A DNA stretch of 64,000 bases from JANSYL01 sp963921255 (lineage in GTDB: Bacteria; Pseudomonadota; Alphaproteobacteria; Rhodobacterales; Rhodobacteraceae), in assembly GCA_963921255.3 (NCBI GenBank), contig CAWUEW020000003.1:682001-746000 (forward strand). Reading direction: 5' to 3'. The notes beneath the pieces are model-generated. The model did no database searches. It saw only the letters and a list, made by a program, of their open reading frames with translations, and had not been told where the DNA came from. Numbering within the stretch: the first letter of the stretch is position 1; each line of letters opens with the position of its first letter. This document shows positions 9,933-18,636 of the stretch, piece after piece. The position numbers and the translations under genes are program-made.

Positions 9933-10103
9933 TTATTCCTGTTCCAGCTTTGGCCTCCCGGCTTTGAGCGGATTAAAGAACGCGCCGCCCAAGTCTTCCA
10001 TATCCGCACCCGGCATGTCGTATTCAGTTTCCATCTCGGCCTTGGTTGGCTGGAAGTGAGAATCGGCCAGCTTTTCTTTAAGCGTTTTGGGTTTGTTGGT
10101 CAT
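9933..10103 (-). CDS. 56-residue acidic hypothetical protein, cargo of the transposon
   Basis: A short open frame starting with ATG at 10103 encodes MTNKPKTLKEKLADSH, then a Glu/Asp-rich middle (EYDMPGADMEDLGGAF) and a basic end. It lies 15 nt downstream of the DUF262-HNH stop on the same strand and inside the inverted repeats, so it is probably the last gene of the transposon operon. Its size, charge and position would suit an inhibitor or accessory partner of the nuclease, but that is inference; I do not recognise the family. Confidence 0.55.
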   Translation of the reverse strand: MTNKPKTLKEKLADSHFQPTKAEMETEYDMPGADMEDLGGAFFNPLKAGRPKLEQE

Positions 10104-10118
10104 GTTTGGCGCTCGCGT

Positions 10119-11201
10119 TTAGTTGTTTGATTTTCGGCGGTTACAGTACTTGCAAAGCATTTGGCAGTTATCCGCCACGGTCTTTCCACCTTGTGACCAA
10201 GGCTTGATATGGTCACCTTCCATCTGACTTATGTCAAATTGCTCGTTACAGATCGGGCAAACACCGTCTTGACGCTCAAACGCCTCAAGCTTCATCGCGC
10301 CTGTGAACGCCCTAATGCTCAGGTGCCGCTCATCGCCGTCCAGCACGTAAGGATAGACGCCCGCTTTCCGTGTCACGTCATCATCCATGAGCAGACGCTT
10401 GATCTCTGCCTCAAGCGTGTCAGGGTCCAGATCGGTCTCTTTGAATTGGTTGTAGAGCGGCCCCCATGCAACGCCTTTCATCTCTTTGCGATACTTGGGA
10501 AACGTCGCGTGCACCCAATCGATGACAGAGCGGAAGTGGTTCCATAGCGTAACGGCGCTGTTGTCGCGCTGATGCGCCGACATGTAGCTTTCAACATCAC
10601 CGTCATTGATCCACCTGATCGCAGTTTCAAGGTAGTCCTGACGGATGGAATGGCCTTTCAGGTACTTGCTGCCGATGCTGTAAGCTGGGCAGTTTGGTCG
10701 GCTGAAATACCTCTTTGCATCCGACACCCAAAGCCCGTGATAGACGGCGTTTCGCAATTCCTGGTCGGTCAGAATCTCGCCCGCAATGTTGATCACCTCG
10801 AACCACTCCAGTCTCTCGCTGTCCGTCCCGGAGCAGGTGTAGATCATGAGATCATAGTTCAGGATTTGCTCTTGATGGTCAGCTTGCAGGTTGTGGAAAG
10901 CCAGCCCGTCAATGGAAAAAGCACCCTTCACGTATTGGCAAACCGAGATGGTGCGCTGCTGGCCGTCAATGATCTCGAACCTGTCATTGCCAATATCGGC
11001 CCAATACATGGTGTTGAGGGGAAGCCCGTTGCGGATCGTGTTGATCACGGCGTCACGCTGCTTGTCGCCATAGACAAATTCGCGTTGATAGGCAGGCCGT
11101 ATATCAAGCTTGCCGCCATATCCCCGGACACCGCCGTCCCCGCCGTCGCAGTAGCCTTCAACCAGTTCCCGGACGGTCACTGTACGCAAGTCAATTTTCA
11201 T
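10119..11201 (-). CDS. DUF262 and HNH endonuclease domain protein
   Basis: The protein has 360 residues. Residues of about 30-150 form a DUF262 domain with the diagnostic DGQQR motif (FEIIDGQQRTISV) and an upstream PAYQREFVY segment. Residues 315-360 form an HNH nuclease domain: CPICNEQFDISQMEGDHIKPWSQGG, then N-C and CxxC (LCKYCNRRKSNN). DUF262 proteins of the GmrSD type act in restriction of foreign or modified DNA. The start codon overlaps the methyltransferase stop by 4 nt, so the two form a coupled cassette. The likely role is DNA cleavage paired with the adjacent methyltransferase, or cleavage of modified DNA. Target specificity is not visible. Confidence 0.85.
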   Translation of the reverse strand: MKIDLRTVTVRELVEGYCDGGDGGVRGYGGKLDIRPAYQREFVYGDKQRDAVINTIRNGLPLNTMYWADIGNDRFEIIDGQQRTISVCQYVKGAFSIDGLAFHNLQADHQEQILNYDLMIYTCSGTDSERLEWFEVINIAGEILTDQELRNAVYHGLWVSDAKRYFSRPNCPAYSIGSKYLKGHSIRQDYLETAIRWINDGDVESYMSAHQRDNSAVTLWNHFRSVIDWVHATFPKYRKEMKGVAWGPLYNQFKETDLDPDTLEAEIKRLLMDDDVTRKAGVYPYVLDGDERHLSIRAFTGAMKLEAFERQDGVCPICNEQFDISQMEGDHIKPWSQGGKTVADNCQMLCKYCNRRKSNN

Positions 11202-12303
11202 GACTGGAACTTACGGGATTTTATAAAAATTCGTCTATAAATACAATGAACTACGTCGTTTCCACTTTCATCCTCCAGATAGTTTCCCCGGGAAGGCTTC
11301 CCTTTGAGCATAGGGTATCCATTCGCCTTTTGGCCTGACAATCCGGTTTTCCTTCCCCCATCCAGCCTCTTTTCAACGTAGTCGTCATAGAACTTATGGC
11401 TTTTGAAGCCATGGTCCCACAAAGACGAAAACCCCAATATCTCGAACTGATCGGGATTGTACTTGTCCAGAAAGGTGATCGGCACACCCATCGCTCCGGC
11501 CCAATCCATCGGAATATCATTGGTCTTGCTGACCTCGATAGCGTCGTAATTGTCGTAAGTCGGGTAATCCTCAGGCGCATACCTGCGGTACAGGATCAGT
11601 TCCTCGTGCCGCTTGTCATGGTCGAGGTTCGTGAACCAGCGAACGCCTTTGACCTTGATAAACCTGTTTCCACCTTCATCAATCCATGCCGTCGCAGCAT
11701 CAAGTGGATAGTGATCCGGAACTCCAAACGTCCGATCCCCGCTCTTGATGCTGGGGCCGAACCAGACCTTGTTATCCTTGATCAGTGGGAAAAAGTCCTT
11801 GTAGGTGACAGCGTTCATGTTTCCGATAATCAGAAATTTTTGTCGTATTTCATCAACTGCGCGACGTATTCGCGGAACAATGAAAAGGGCGGGTTCGTCA
11901 CCACGATGTCCGCTTGCTTGAGAATGTCGATGCATTCCTGAGTGCGAAAATCGCCGTCACCATCCAGATGGGTAATGCCGATATCCTCGGCCCTTGGTAC
12001 AACATCCCCGTCCCGGAAACCGTCATATTCCAGTTTGATCGCCCGCTCGCAGTCATGCCGCGAAAAAAGGTCCGGATTCTGGTTCTTGTAGCAGGTGGTG
12101 ATCAGTTTCCTGAGACCCAGAAACTCGAAGTTGTGACTGAAATAGTGAAAGAAGTTGCTGACGCGCGGATCGTCGCAGTTGCAATAGACAACCTTGCCTT
12201 TGAAATGCTTCTTATAGTGACGCAGTTCGTTTTCTATGTCTGACAGTTGCGTGTAGAACTCATCGTTCTTGGCCTTTCTGGCCGAGATAAGGTTTTGTGC
12301 CAT
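11198..12303 (-). pseudogene. EcoRI-family adenine-specific DNA methyltransferase, single-base frameshift
   Basis: Two overlapping frames together encode one protein of about 368 residues. The first runs from ATG 12303 to a TGA at 11830 and contains RKAKNDEFYTQL, a cofactor-site region and the catalytic NPPF motif (DIVVTNPPFSLFREY). The second continues from about 11840 as KFLIIGNMNAVTYKDFFPLI, typical of the EcoRI_methylase family, to 11198. The break lies in a run of five A (minus strand, 11837-11841). Adding one A, or a -1 slip after the Lys codon, restores KYDKKFLIIGN. The gene starts 2 nt after the transposase stop and its end overlaps the nuclease gene. Either it is inactivated, or the shift is programmed, or it is an assembly error. 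Confidence 0.8.
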
Positions 12304-12305
12304 GA

Positions 12306-13295
12306 TCACGCACCATTGCGCGTGATTGGCTTTGCTCCGCTGCTCAACCCGTTATCGGCAATCAGGTCCACGTAGCGCAGCCGCTTTCCGTCCATCCCCG
12401 AGACCAAGCTGCCCATCTGGTCGATGGTATCTTTTGGGCGGTTGTTGTGGCGCCCCGAGAACTCGTCCACGTAGCGTTGCAGGTGTTTGGGCGACATTTT
12501 GTGATACACGCCATCAACGCCGCGCTTCATGGGTGCCCAGAAGCTTTCCAGCCCGTTTGTATGAGCCATATCGCGGACGTACTCGCCCGCTGAATGGTTT
12601 ACCGCCTCATGGGGCCTGTCGATGCCCTTATACGCCTTGGCCTCATCCGTGTAGACTTGTGCGCCATCGGCGGTGTGATCGGTCACGAAACCCTGCAACG
12701 TCTCCGCGTCGGTCCTCTCAACCACCTTGGCATGAACCTTTCCCGTCGCACGGTCGCGGACACCAGAAACGGCGCTCTTGCCCACCGCCCCGCGCCCGGC
12801 TCTCAACTTCTTCTTCGCGTGCTTGTTCTTCTCCTTGCCACCCATATAGGTCTCATCGGCCTCAACCGGGCCGTCAAAGATCGGCGTCTTGGTCGCATAG
12901 GCTTCCCGAAGGCGATGCAGCATGAACCAAGCAGCCTTCTGGCCGATCCCAAGTTCCCGGTGCAACTTCATCGAAGACACACCCTTGAGGCTGGTTGTAA
13001 ACAGGTAAATTCCAACGGCCCAAACCCGGTAAGACAGTTTGGAACTCTGCATGACACTGCCAATCCGAACTGTGAACATCGGCTTGTTGGGGCAATCCCG
13101 GCAACGGTGGGTCATGCTCTTGTGGTTAACGCCAACCCGAACATTGTCCGATCCGCAATGCGGGCAATAAGGACCATCCGGCCAACGTTGTTCCTCGATC
13201 CACTCTCGCGCTTTGGTCTCATCGCTGAACATGTCCGCGATTTGCAGAAGCGTCAAACCTTTGCGCTGATGCTTGCCGGGTGCTTTCTGTGTCAT
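12306..13295 (-). CDS. IS1595-family transposase
   Basis: The 329-residue protein shows the family layout. It has an N-terminal zinc ribbon (CPHCGSDNV...CRDCPNKP, residues 45-75), then LHRELGIGQKAAWFMLHRLR, and the DDE catalytic domain beginning at VEADETYMGGKEKNKH with a downstream YTDEAKAY and a C-terminal HTNGLESFWAPMKRG. The start has a strong ribosome-binding site (AGAGGTGAG, 2 nt before ATG 13295). It is the first gene of the transposon operon, so cargo expression depends on its promoter unless internal promoters exist. It appears intact. Confidence 0.92.
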   Translation of the reverse strand: MTQKAPGKHQRKGLTLLQIADMFSDETKAREWIEEQRWPDGPYCPHCGSDNVRVGVNHKSMTHRCRDCPNKPMFTVRIGSVMQSSKLSYRVWAVGIYLFTTSLKGVSSMKLHRELGIGQKAAWFMLHRLREAYATKTPIFDGPVEADETYMGGKEKNKHAKKKLRAGRGAVGKSAVSGVRDRATGKVHAKVVERTDAETLQGFVTDHTADGAQVYTDEAKAYKGIDRPHEAVNHSAGEYVRDMAHTNGLESFWAPMKRGVDGVYHKMSPKHLQRYVDEFSGRHNNRPKDTIDQMGSLVSGMDGKRLRYVDLIADNGLSSGAKPITRNGA

Positions 13296-13309
13296 AGCTC
13301 ACCTCTTGA

Positions 13310-13347
13310 AGTGACTATATGTTATATCACAGAGTCACTAGGGGCAA
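13310..13347 (-). promoter_or_regulatory. Candidate promoter and operator of the transposase-cargo operon
   Basis: Between the right inverted repeat and the transposase, the minus strand has TTGCCC (13342-13347) and TATAAC (13321-13326) with a short 15-nt spacer. A 7-bp inverted repeat, AGTGACT (13310-13316) and AGTCACT (13333-13339), brackets the -10-like box and could bind a regulator. The promoter match is modest. Confidence 0.35.
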
Positions 13348-13353
13348 GGAAAA

Positions 13354-13376
13354 TGTTACTTTGCGATATAATTCCC
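13354..13376 (-). repeat. Right terminal inverted repeat of the IS1595-type element
   Basis: It is the exact reverse complement of 9900-9922. The 8 bp beyond it (TAAGTTAG) differ from the 8 bp outside the left end (GATCATTT). Confidence 0.85.
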
Positions 13377-14022
13377 TAAGTTAGAGCAAGAGCCAAACGT
13401 ACTAACAGCTGCCGGGCCGGCACATCACATGCCGGCCCAAAACGCGTTCGGGAATACTGATCGCGTCACCGAGATGCAGCGTGTCACGAAGTCTAAGTCG
13501 TACCTACGCGGCGAAACCACTGCATATCATTTTATCCTATCTTTTTTTCTTATACCGCCTCAACATCATTACTGACTAGAAATATCTTGAGGTGTTGGGG
13601 ATAAGGGTACTCCTTTGATCGTAAAACGCACCTGACAACAGTTTGCGTATTTTGTGTTAATGGCCCTTGGCGATGATGATGCCTTCTAGTGGTTCGCCAT
13701 TGTTAGAGTAACCATCGATATCCTTTCCTCGTTTACCGTGTTGGTTTGAGTGCATAGTGGTTCTGCATTTATGGTGAAAAGCCACCGTGCAGCTATAGGG
13801 GTAAGCGTGTTGCCAAGTAGCTATTTCCGCCACACTAAAGAAGTGGGCACTTGGTGTAATCAACAAGGCTCGGACCGACAGAAAAAGGACGCTAGATGGC
13901 CGGAAAGCTGTGTAATGCTCGATCCACGCACGTCGAAAAAATTCTAGTATGTTGTGGGAGATTAAAGGGCGAAGCAATTTCGGTAGCTAATTCAGAGTCC
14001 ATATTAAGGGTATAGCAGAGCG
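13377..14022. other. Gap without a clear gene; contains a strong hairpin
   Basis: No frame here has convincing coding character. At 13414-13438 a perfect 9-bp stem (GGGCCGGCA / TGCCGGCCC) with a 7-nt loop could be a leftover terminator of the RHS transcription unit, although no T-run follows. The segment is much more AT-rich than the RHS gene, consistent with a junction to different DNA. Confidence 0.4.
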
Positions 14023-14469
14023 ATGGTGCGTTCAAGGACGTATATAATATCTCTGTTCAAAATGGGTTTGATTGGGGCAAACGCATTGTCCTTCCCTATA
14101 CAGGACGCCGCGCAAGAAGCATGCTTCGCAATAGAAAGCCAAGATCGCACGCAAGTTGTTGCAGCTCTCACGGAGCTAGCGGCACTGGGCGTGGTGTATA
14201 TTCGGTCCAACAACGTTGAAATCACCTTATCCGACGTCGTTCGTAGGTTGGACGGAGAACCCGAATTCACTCCAACCGAAGTTATGCTTGAGTGCTTGGA
14301 GAACCCTTCTCAGTTCATCGTATCACTTGGGCGCGATGAGCTAACACTTGATTGCAGCACCTCCCGAATTTCCGAATCAAACCAGGCGTCAGAAGGCTTT
14401 CCACCGGAATCGCAATTATTTTGCGTGGCTCCGCCAGCAACCGATATTTCCACCGGATCTGAGGGTTAG
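14023..14469 (+). CDS. Hypothetical protein upstream of glycosyltransferase
   Basis: A 148-codon frame starting at ATG 14023 ends 1 nt before the proposed GTG start of the next gene, an arrangement expected for coupled genes. The middle (QVVAALTELAALGVVYIRSNNVEITLSDVV) reads like a small alpha/beta or winged-helix fold, followed by a variable tail. The tail region could also be read in the glycosyltransferase frame. I do not recognise the family, and the weak ribosome-binding site lowers confidence. Confidence 0.45.
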   Translation: MVRSRTYIISLFKMGLIGANALSFPIQDAAQEACFAIESQDRTQVVAALTELAALGVVYIRSNNVEITLSDVVRRLDGEPEFTPTEVMLECLENPSQFIVSLGRDELTLDCSTSRISESNQASEGFPPESQLFCVAPPATDISTGSEG

Positions 14470-14470
14470 A

Positions 14471-16534
14471 GTGATCTCCGCAATAATACCGTATCGCAAT
14501 TGGTCGGTTGAACGTCTGGAGAGATGTATACAATCGTTGGAGGGCTATAGCTGCATATCGGAGATCATCGTCATCGATTTCGGTTCCGATAATCCGCCAC
14601 CAACCCCCGGCGCGCGCTTGGTAAGTGTAGCTGCTAAGAGTTGGTGTCTGTCGGAAGCATGCAACATTGGCATAGCCGAAGCAACAAACGATGTTATCCT
14701 CAAAGTTGATTGCGATATCACCTTGGATTGTCCCGAGGACAGATTCATTGGCTATACTGAGTCGATACGCGAAGGGAAGTTTGCCGCGGTAAATTTTTTG
14801 CCGACTGACTTCACAAAACAAGGGTCTGGCAATGCTGATCATCGCTTGCGTCCGCGCTGGTGTGAAGGGGCATGCCTATTAATGCATCGGGCTACCGTCA
14901 TCGATATTGGCGGCTTCGATACACGGTTTCATGGCTACGGTGGTGAAGACAATGACCTTTGCGGACGACTTCGCCGCTTCGGCATGACCATTCGGACTGT
15001 ATATGAACCGTTCGTATTACACGAACGACACCAGAGCAGTCCCGATCGCATTTTGGGAACATTCTCGGCCGAGGAAAAGAGGCGATTACTCTCAGAAAAA
15101 AGTATCTTTCGCCAGCAACCGTTTAAGTACTCGAACTATCGAAACCTCGCAGCGTTTGGCCCAACTGTTACGGTTGCGATCGCCACGTCGCCGAGGCCAG
15201 GTCGGCGCGAGCAGCTAGAGCAATGCTTGAAGAGCCTTGAGCGCCAAACCTTCAAGGATTTCGAAGTTGTGATCTGTGAAAATGGACCTTCTTCCAAGGC
15301 CTTCCTTGATGCTTCATTGCTCCAAGCATCGTTTCCGGATCTAGACATAAGTGTTATCTTTGGTCATGAGAAATCCATTCCAAAAGCGCGCAATAGTATT
15401 ACAAAAGCGGCTCGTGGATTCTATATAGCTGTCTTTGACGATGACGACATTTCATTGCCAGACCGACTTGCAGAGCAGGTAGAATGTGTGTCTAGCAGCG
15501 ACGGAGCGCACGGTTGTCATTCTGCGTGGCTCCAATTTGATGAAAGAAGCGGGCGAGTTCACCCTTACACGGGCCAAAAACGAAATCTGGAGTGTTTTTT
15601 TCAAGAACCGGGAAAAGTCACCCTTCACAGCACAGGATTCTATAGAAAGGATATTCTCCTTCGGTTTCCGTATAGTGAAGAGATGGTATTGGCTTCGGAC
15701 TATGAGCTCTGCGTTCGTCAAGTCATAATTGGGCTGAATATTCTGCATACTGGGCGTTATCATGTCCTGAGGCGACTTCACCGTTCTAGTGTTTCGGCGT
15801 CGGGTTCCGACGAACAAATTAAGATGAGCTTAGAAATAAACCAAGCTTTCCGATTTAATGTTGGGGAGGCGTATTTGACGCATCGCCCATCGGCCAACCC
15901 GGTCCCTTGGGCAAGTGGTCTTCCAATGAGCTTGGAGTTGCCAAGATATCTACCACCCGAATTTGGACAGTTCAAACTCAGTATGTCGATGGAGAGCGCG
16001 ATAGAGATGGGTATAAACTTCCTTGATGACGAAGTATATTGGCCACAGGTCAATAATGCTTCCCAGATTGCCCTAGATGTATACGTTTCACGATTTGGCG
16101 CTGATACCGAATTTCGTGTTTGTTGTTCAGATGCGTTCGATGCCGGTGATGTAACTAAAGTTATCGATGCTACTCCGTCAGAAGTTCTTCCCTACTGCGA
16201 GATAGTTACGAATAGGCGGTCTAATACCCCAGCTGTTTCGGTTGGAGATATTAGAGTTCAACGTGGGAATAGGCATATACTGATTGGTCCATACGATGAT
16301 GCGATAAGAGCTATCAAGCTTGCAAACGAACTTACTGCTCAAAATGTAGTTTCTGGCAATCGAGTTTCGTTTTTTGCCGTGACAGTACCAACGGTGGCCA
16401 TTTACTTGATGATTTCGGACTTTAACAATCAGGCGAAAATTGAGCGCGCACTGCGTGTTCTTAGGATGGACTATCATTTAATGGCCGATGCGGTTGGGGA
16501 CAGGGGCGTAGTTGGTGGTTTTAATGAATATTGA
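14471..16534 (+). CDS. Two-domain family 2 glycosyltransferase
   Basis: I start the gene at GTG 14471, preceded by a GAGGG 7 nt upstream, because GT2 domains normally begin at the first strand (VISAIIPYRNWSVERLERCI). The open frame reaches a TTG at 14348. The first GT-A domain spans residues 1-215, with VDCDITLDC as its DxD-like motif and WCEGACLLMHR...GYGGEDNDLCGRL, a galactosyltransferase-7C-like acceptor region. The second GT-A domain spans about 230-440, with PKARNSITKAARGFYIAVFDDDDISLPD. About 220 further residues are not recognised. Such tandem GT2 proteins build polysaccharides from two alternating sugars at the cytoplasmic side of the membrane. Base composition is lower in GC than its neighbours, suggesting transfer. 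Confidence 0.8.
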   Translation: MISAIIPYRNWSVERLERCIQSLEGYSCISEIIVIDFGSDNPPPTPGARLVSVAAKSWCLSEACNIGIAEATNDVILKVDCDITLDCPEDRFIGYTESIREGKFAAVNFLPTDFTKQGSGNADHRLRPRWCEGACLLMHRATVIDIGGFDTRFHGYGGEDNDLCGRLRRFGMTIRTVYEPFVLHERHQSSPDRILGTFSAEEKRRLLSEKSIFRQQPFKYSNYRNLAAFGPTVTVAIATSPRPGRREQLEQCLKSLERQTFKDFEVVICENGPSSKAFLDASLLQASFPDLDISVIFGHEKSIPKARNSITKAARGFYIAVFDDDDISLPDRLAEQVECVSSSDGAHGCHSAWLQFDERSGRVHPYTGQKRNLECFFQEPGKVTLHSTGFYRKDILLRFPYSEEMVLASDYELCVRQVIIGLNILHTGRYHVLRRLHRSSVSASGSDEQIKMSLEINQAFRFNVGEAYLTHRPSANPVPWASGLPMSLELPRYLPPEFGQFKLSMSMESAIEMGINFLDDEVYWPQVNNASQIALDVYVSRFGADTEFRVCCSDAFDAGDVTKVIDATPSEVLPYCEIVTNRRSNTPAVSVGDIRVQRGNRHILIGPYDDAIRAIKLANELTAQNVVSGNRVSFFAVTVPTVAIYLMISDFNNQAKIERALRVLRMDYHLMADAVGDRGVVGGFNEY

Positions 16535-16658
16535 CTTTATCTATGTTGAGGAGCAGGGATACCTTAAAGTTTGTTTTGAGGTAAACAGCGATTTGGATCC
16601 ACATCTGGTTCCAGATACCGTACATTTTTTGGGGGGTTTTTCGGTCGCCCGACTTTAG
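16524..16658 (+). CDS. Short ORF overlapping the glycosyltransferase end (possible broken gene)
   Basis: An ATG at 16524 overlaps the glycosyltransferase stop by 11 nt and opens a 44-codon frame (MNIDFIYVEEQGYLKVCFEV...). The frame ends just after a T6-G6-T5 homopolymer stretch (16625-16641), where another frame stays open for over 400 nt. This may be the 5' end of a gene broken by a homopolymer frameshift. The family is unknown. Confidence 0.35.
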   Translation: MNIDFIYVEEQGYLKVCFEVNSDLDPHLVPDTVHFLGGFSVARL

Positions 16659-17647
16659 ACTGCTGTTCCTTTGTTGTGTTGTCTTTTTACGTGATTTTTC
16701 GGTTGATTTTATTTCTTGCTCTTCGGTTCGATGTCCTATTGAGGTGGTGAAGGTTGCGAACGAAATGTCAGGCGCAGCGGTGCAAGTCGGAGAAATTGAT
16801 GGTTGCGATCGTGGGCTTCTCGCTGGATCTCGTTCGGTCCAACCTCTTGAGTTTGGCCCAGGATTAGTTGTGCCGTGTTCTTTGCCCGGGACGGAGGTAC
16901 TGATGTGGTCGGATGCTTTATGTCTCAGAACGGTTCTCGGTGGCAGCTTTCGTTCAAACATTAGGGCGTTTGACCGTCCGAACGATCAAACGGGTCTGCT
17001 TTTGGCCGCGGCGTGCGGCGGAAAAAATGTGGGTAAGATTGTGATTTCTGACTGTGATGATGAGCTTAGGGCAGTCTTTGGCAAGCTTGGGGTCCAGATC
17101 GTAACTGGTGCGTGAGGCGCTTTCTCGTTCAATGCGGTCCCGCCGCTGCCGGCGGCAAGTTGGTGTTGTCTTTGATGGATTTGGCGGAGCGTTGGCACTG
17201 CGATTTCTGCTGTGTATTGGCGCCGTGCGTTGTTGGTTTCAATGCTACGCATCGGACGTTGAGGCACTCGAGGTGCTAGTACGCGTTCGCTATGAGGAAA
17301 ACGGCTGGATGGTCTCAGATACGAGGCGCTTTTTTTGCTGTTTTGATTGTGGAGGCGACTAGATTTGCATTTTGCAGTGTCGGCTCGCACCATATGTCGA
17401 GTCTTTCAGCCGAAAGTATGTCAGATCGCGTGATTGGCCTGTATTTTTGTGGGACCGACTGTGTGGGCCTCGACCTAGTCATGATTGATCGGGACGGGCA
17501 GCTCCTACACTTCGGGACTTGCGGCATGTGTCGCTGATAGACATGGCCCGAAGCGATCAAAACTCTCTTGCACTTCTACATTCACTGACTGTCACGATAG
17601 CTACAAAGGGGACTGCTCACTGTTTCGCGCTTGCCAAAGATTGCGTC
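16659..17647. other. Decayed or non-coding stretch with weak ORFs
   Basis: The plus strand is rich in G and T and carries only short frames. The best are at 16744-17115 (123 codons, ending LRAVFGKLGVQIVTGA) and 17292-17537 (containing VIGLYFCGTDCVGLDLVMIDRDGQ). Neither has a good ribosome-binding site or a family I recognise. They look like remains of one or more genes that followed the glycosyltransferase. Confidence 0.3.
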
Positions 17648-18547
17648 TCACAGAGCAGACGTTTCCCGCGACATCAGCGATCTGAACCAGATATGGGCCG
17701 GGTCGTTCTGGCGGCGAGGATGCCATAGCAGGTCCACGGAAAACTCTGGAGATTGGAATGGCGGATCGATCTGGTCGACGATACCGCTGTGCAGCGCTGC
17801 CAATCGCAGTGGGATCAGCGCAATCCTGTCTGAGTTCGCCACCAACGTCGGAGCAAGCAGAAAGCTCGGCACCGAACAGGCGATTCGCCGAGTCCGGCCC
17901 GTCTCGGCCAGAACCTTGTCTGTCGCTCCAAAGAAGCCGCCGCCTTCCGGTGACACCAGGATGTGTTCCTCAGCGCAGAACGAGTCCAGCGTGAACGGCG
18001 CCAAGCCGCGTGGGTGACCCTTTCGTTGAATGACCGTGAACATTTCAGCAAGGCCGGGGCGTTGCCGCGCCTCGGGCAGGTTCATACCCGTCACCAAGGC
18101 CAGGTCGGCTGTGTCTTGCTCCAGTTGCGGCCAAACCGCCGGCGGGTCGAATGCCAACAAAGCCAATCGGGCGTTCGGGGCCTCGCGCACAACGGCCTGC
18201 AACAGCGCGGTCGACAGAACAGCATGAACATAGTCCGTCCCGATCAGGCGAAACGTGCGATCCGTGGTTCTAGGATCGAACTGCGAGCTCTCCCGCACCA
18301 GAAGATCGAGGTCCGTTAGAAGCGACCGCAAGGGCTGCTTGATTTCGAGGGCCCTTGCGGTCGGGAATAGCTTCCGTCCCGATGACGTGAGCAAAGGGTC
18401 GTTAAAGAGAGCGCGCAGCCGTGCCAATTGCGCCGACATCGCCGGCTGGCTGATCCCAAGCCTCCGGGCGGCCGCCGTGACGCTTTCTTCTTCCAGCAGC
18501 GCATCGAGCGCGATGAGCAGGCCAATATCTGCTTGCCGCAAATCCAT
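17648..18547 (-). CDS. LysR-family transcriptional regulator
   Basis: The 299-residue protein has the standard LysR length. Its N-terminal winged helix includes the recognition region SVTAAARRLGISQPAMSAQLARLRALF at residues 21-47, and residues 90-290 form the effector domain. It diverges from the oxidoreductase pair at 18637 and 19294 across a 89-bp AT-rich gap, the usual arrangement for a LysR protein controlling its neighbour in response to a small aromatic or carbonyl compound. It belongs to the same subfamily as the regulators at 26259 and 27992. Confidence 0.93.
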   Translation of the reverse strand: MDLRQADIGLLIALDALLEEESVTAAARRLGISQPAMSAQLARLRALFNDPLLTSSGRKLFPTARALEIKQPLRSLLTDLDLLVRESSQFDPRTTDRTFRLIGTDYVHAVLSTALLQAVVREAPNARLALLAFDPPAVWPQLEQDTADLALVTGMNLPEARQRPGLAEMFTVIQRKGHPRGLAPFTLDSFCAEEHILVSPEGGGFFGATDKVLAETGRTRRIACSVPSFLLAPTLVANSDRIALIPLRLAALHSGIVDQIDPPFQSPEFSVDLLWHPRRQNDPAHIWFRSLMSRETSAL

Positions 18548-18636
18548 TCAATTTATGCCAAAGATAATTCGTATTGATTTTAACTATGCTACCGCAGTCG
18601 CTAAGTCTCCAGCAACACGAAATGCAGGAGGTCAAA

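Larger units (their letters stand above)
9900..13376. mobile_element. IS1595-family transposon with a restriction-modification-like cargo
   Basis: A 23-bp perfect terminal inverted repeat (9900-9922 and 13354-13376, beginning GGGAATTATATCGC) encloses 3,477 bp. Inside, on one strand, lie an IS1595-type transposase, an EcoRI-family methyltransferase, a DUF262-HNH nuclease and a 56-residue ORF, with 4-nt to 15-nt junctions. Members of the IS1595 family are known to carry passenger genes, but this set makes the element far longer than a simple IS. The flanking 8-mers (9892-9899 and 13377-13384) do not match, so no target-site duplication remains. Confidence 0.85.

Noticed and set aside
8452..10059. 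A 535-codon Arg-rich plus-strand frame
   Set aside because: It is the second frame of the RHS tail and minisatellite. Composition is extreme and it runs into the transposon.
9892..13384. An 8-bp target-site duplication around the transposon
   Set aside because: GATCATTT and TAAGTTAG do not match, and shifting the ends by one or two bases does not help.
13657..13977. A 106-codon minus-strand frame in the gap after the transposon
   Set aside because: No ribosome-binding site, no motif, and odd composition; the last 30 residues look better than the rest but cannot be supported.
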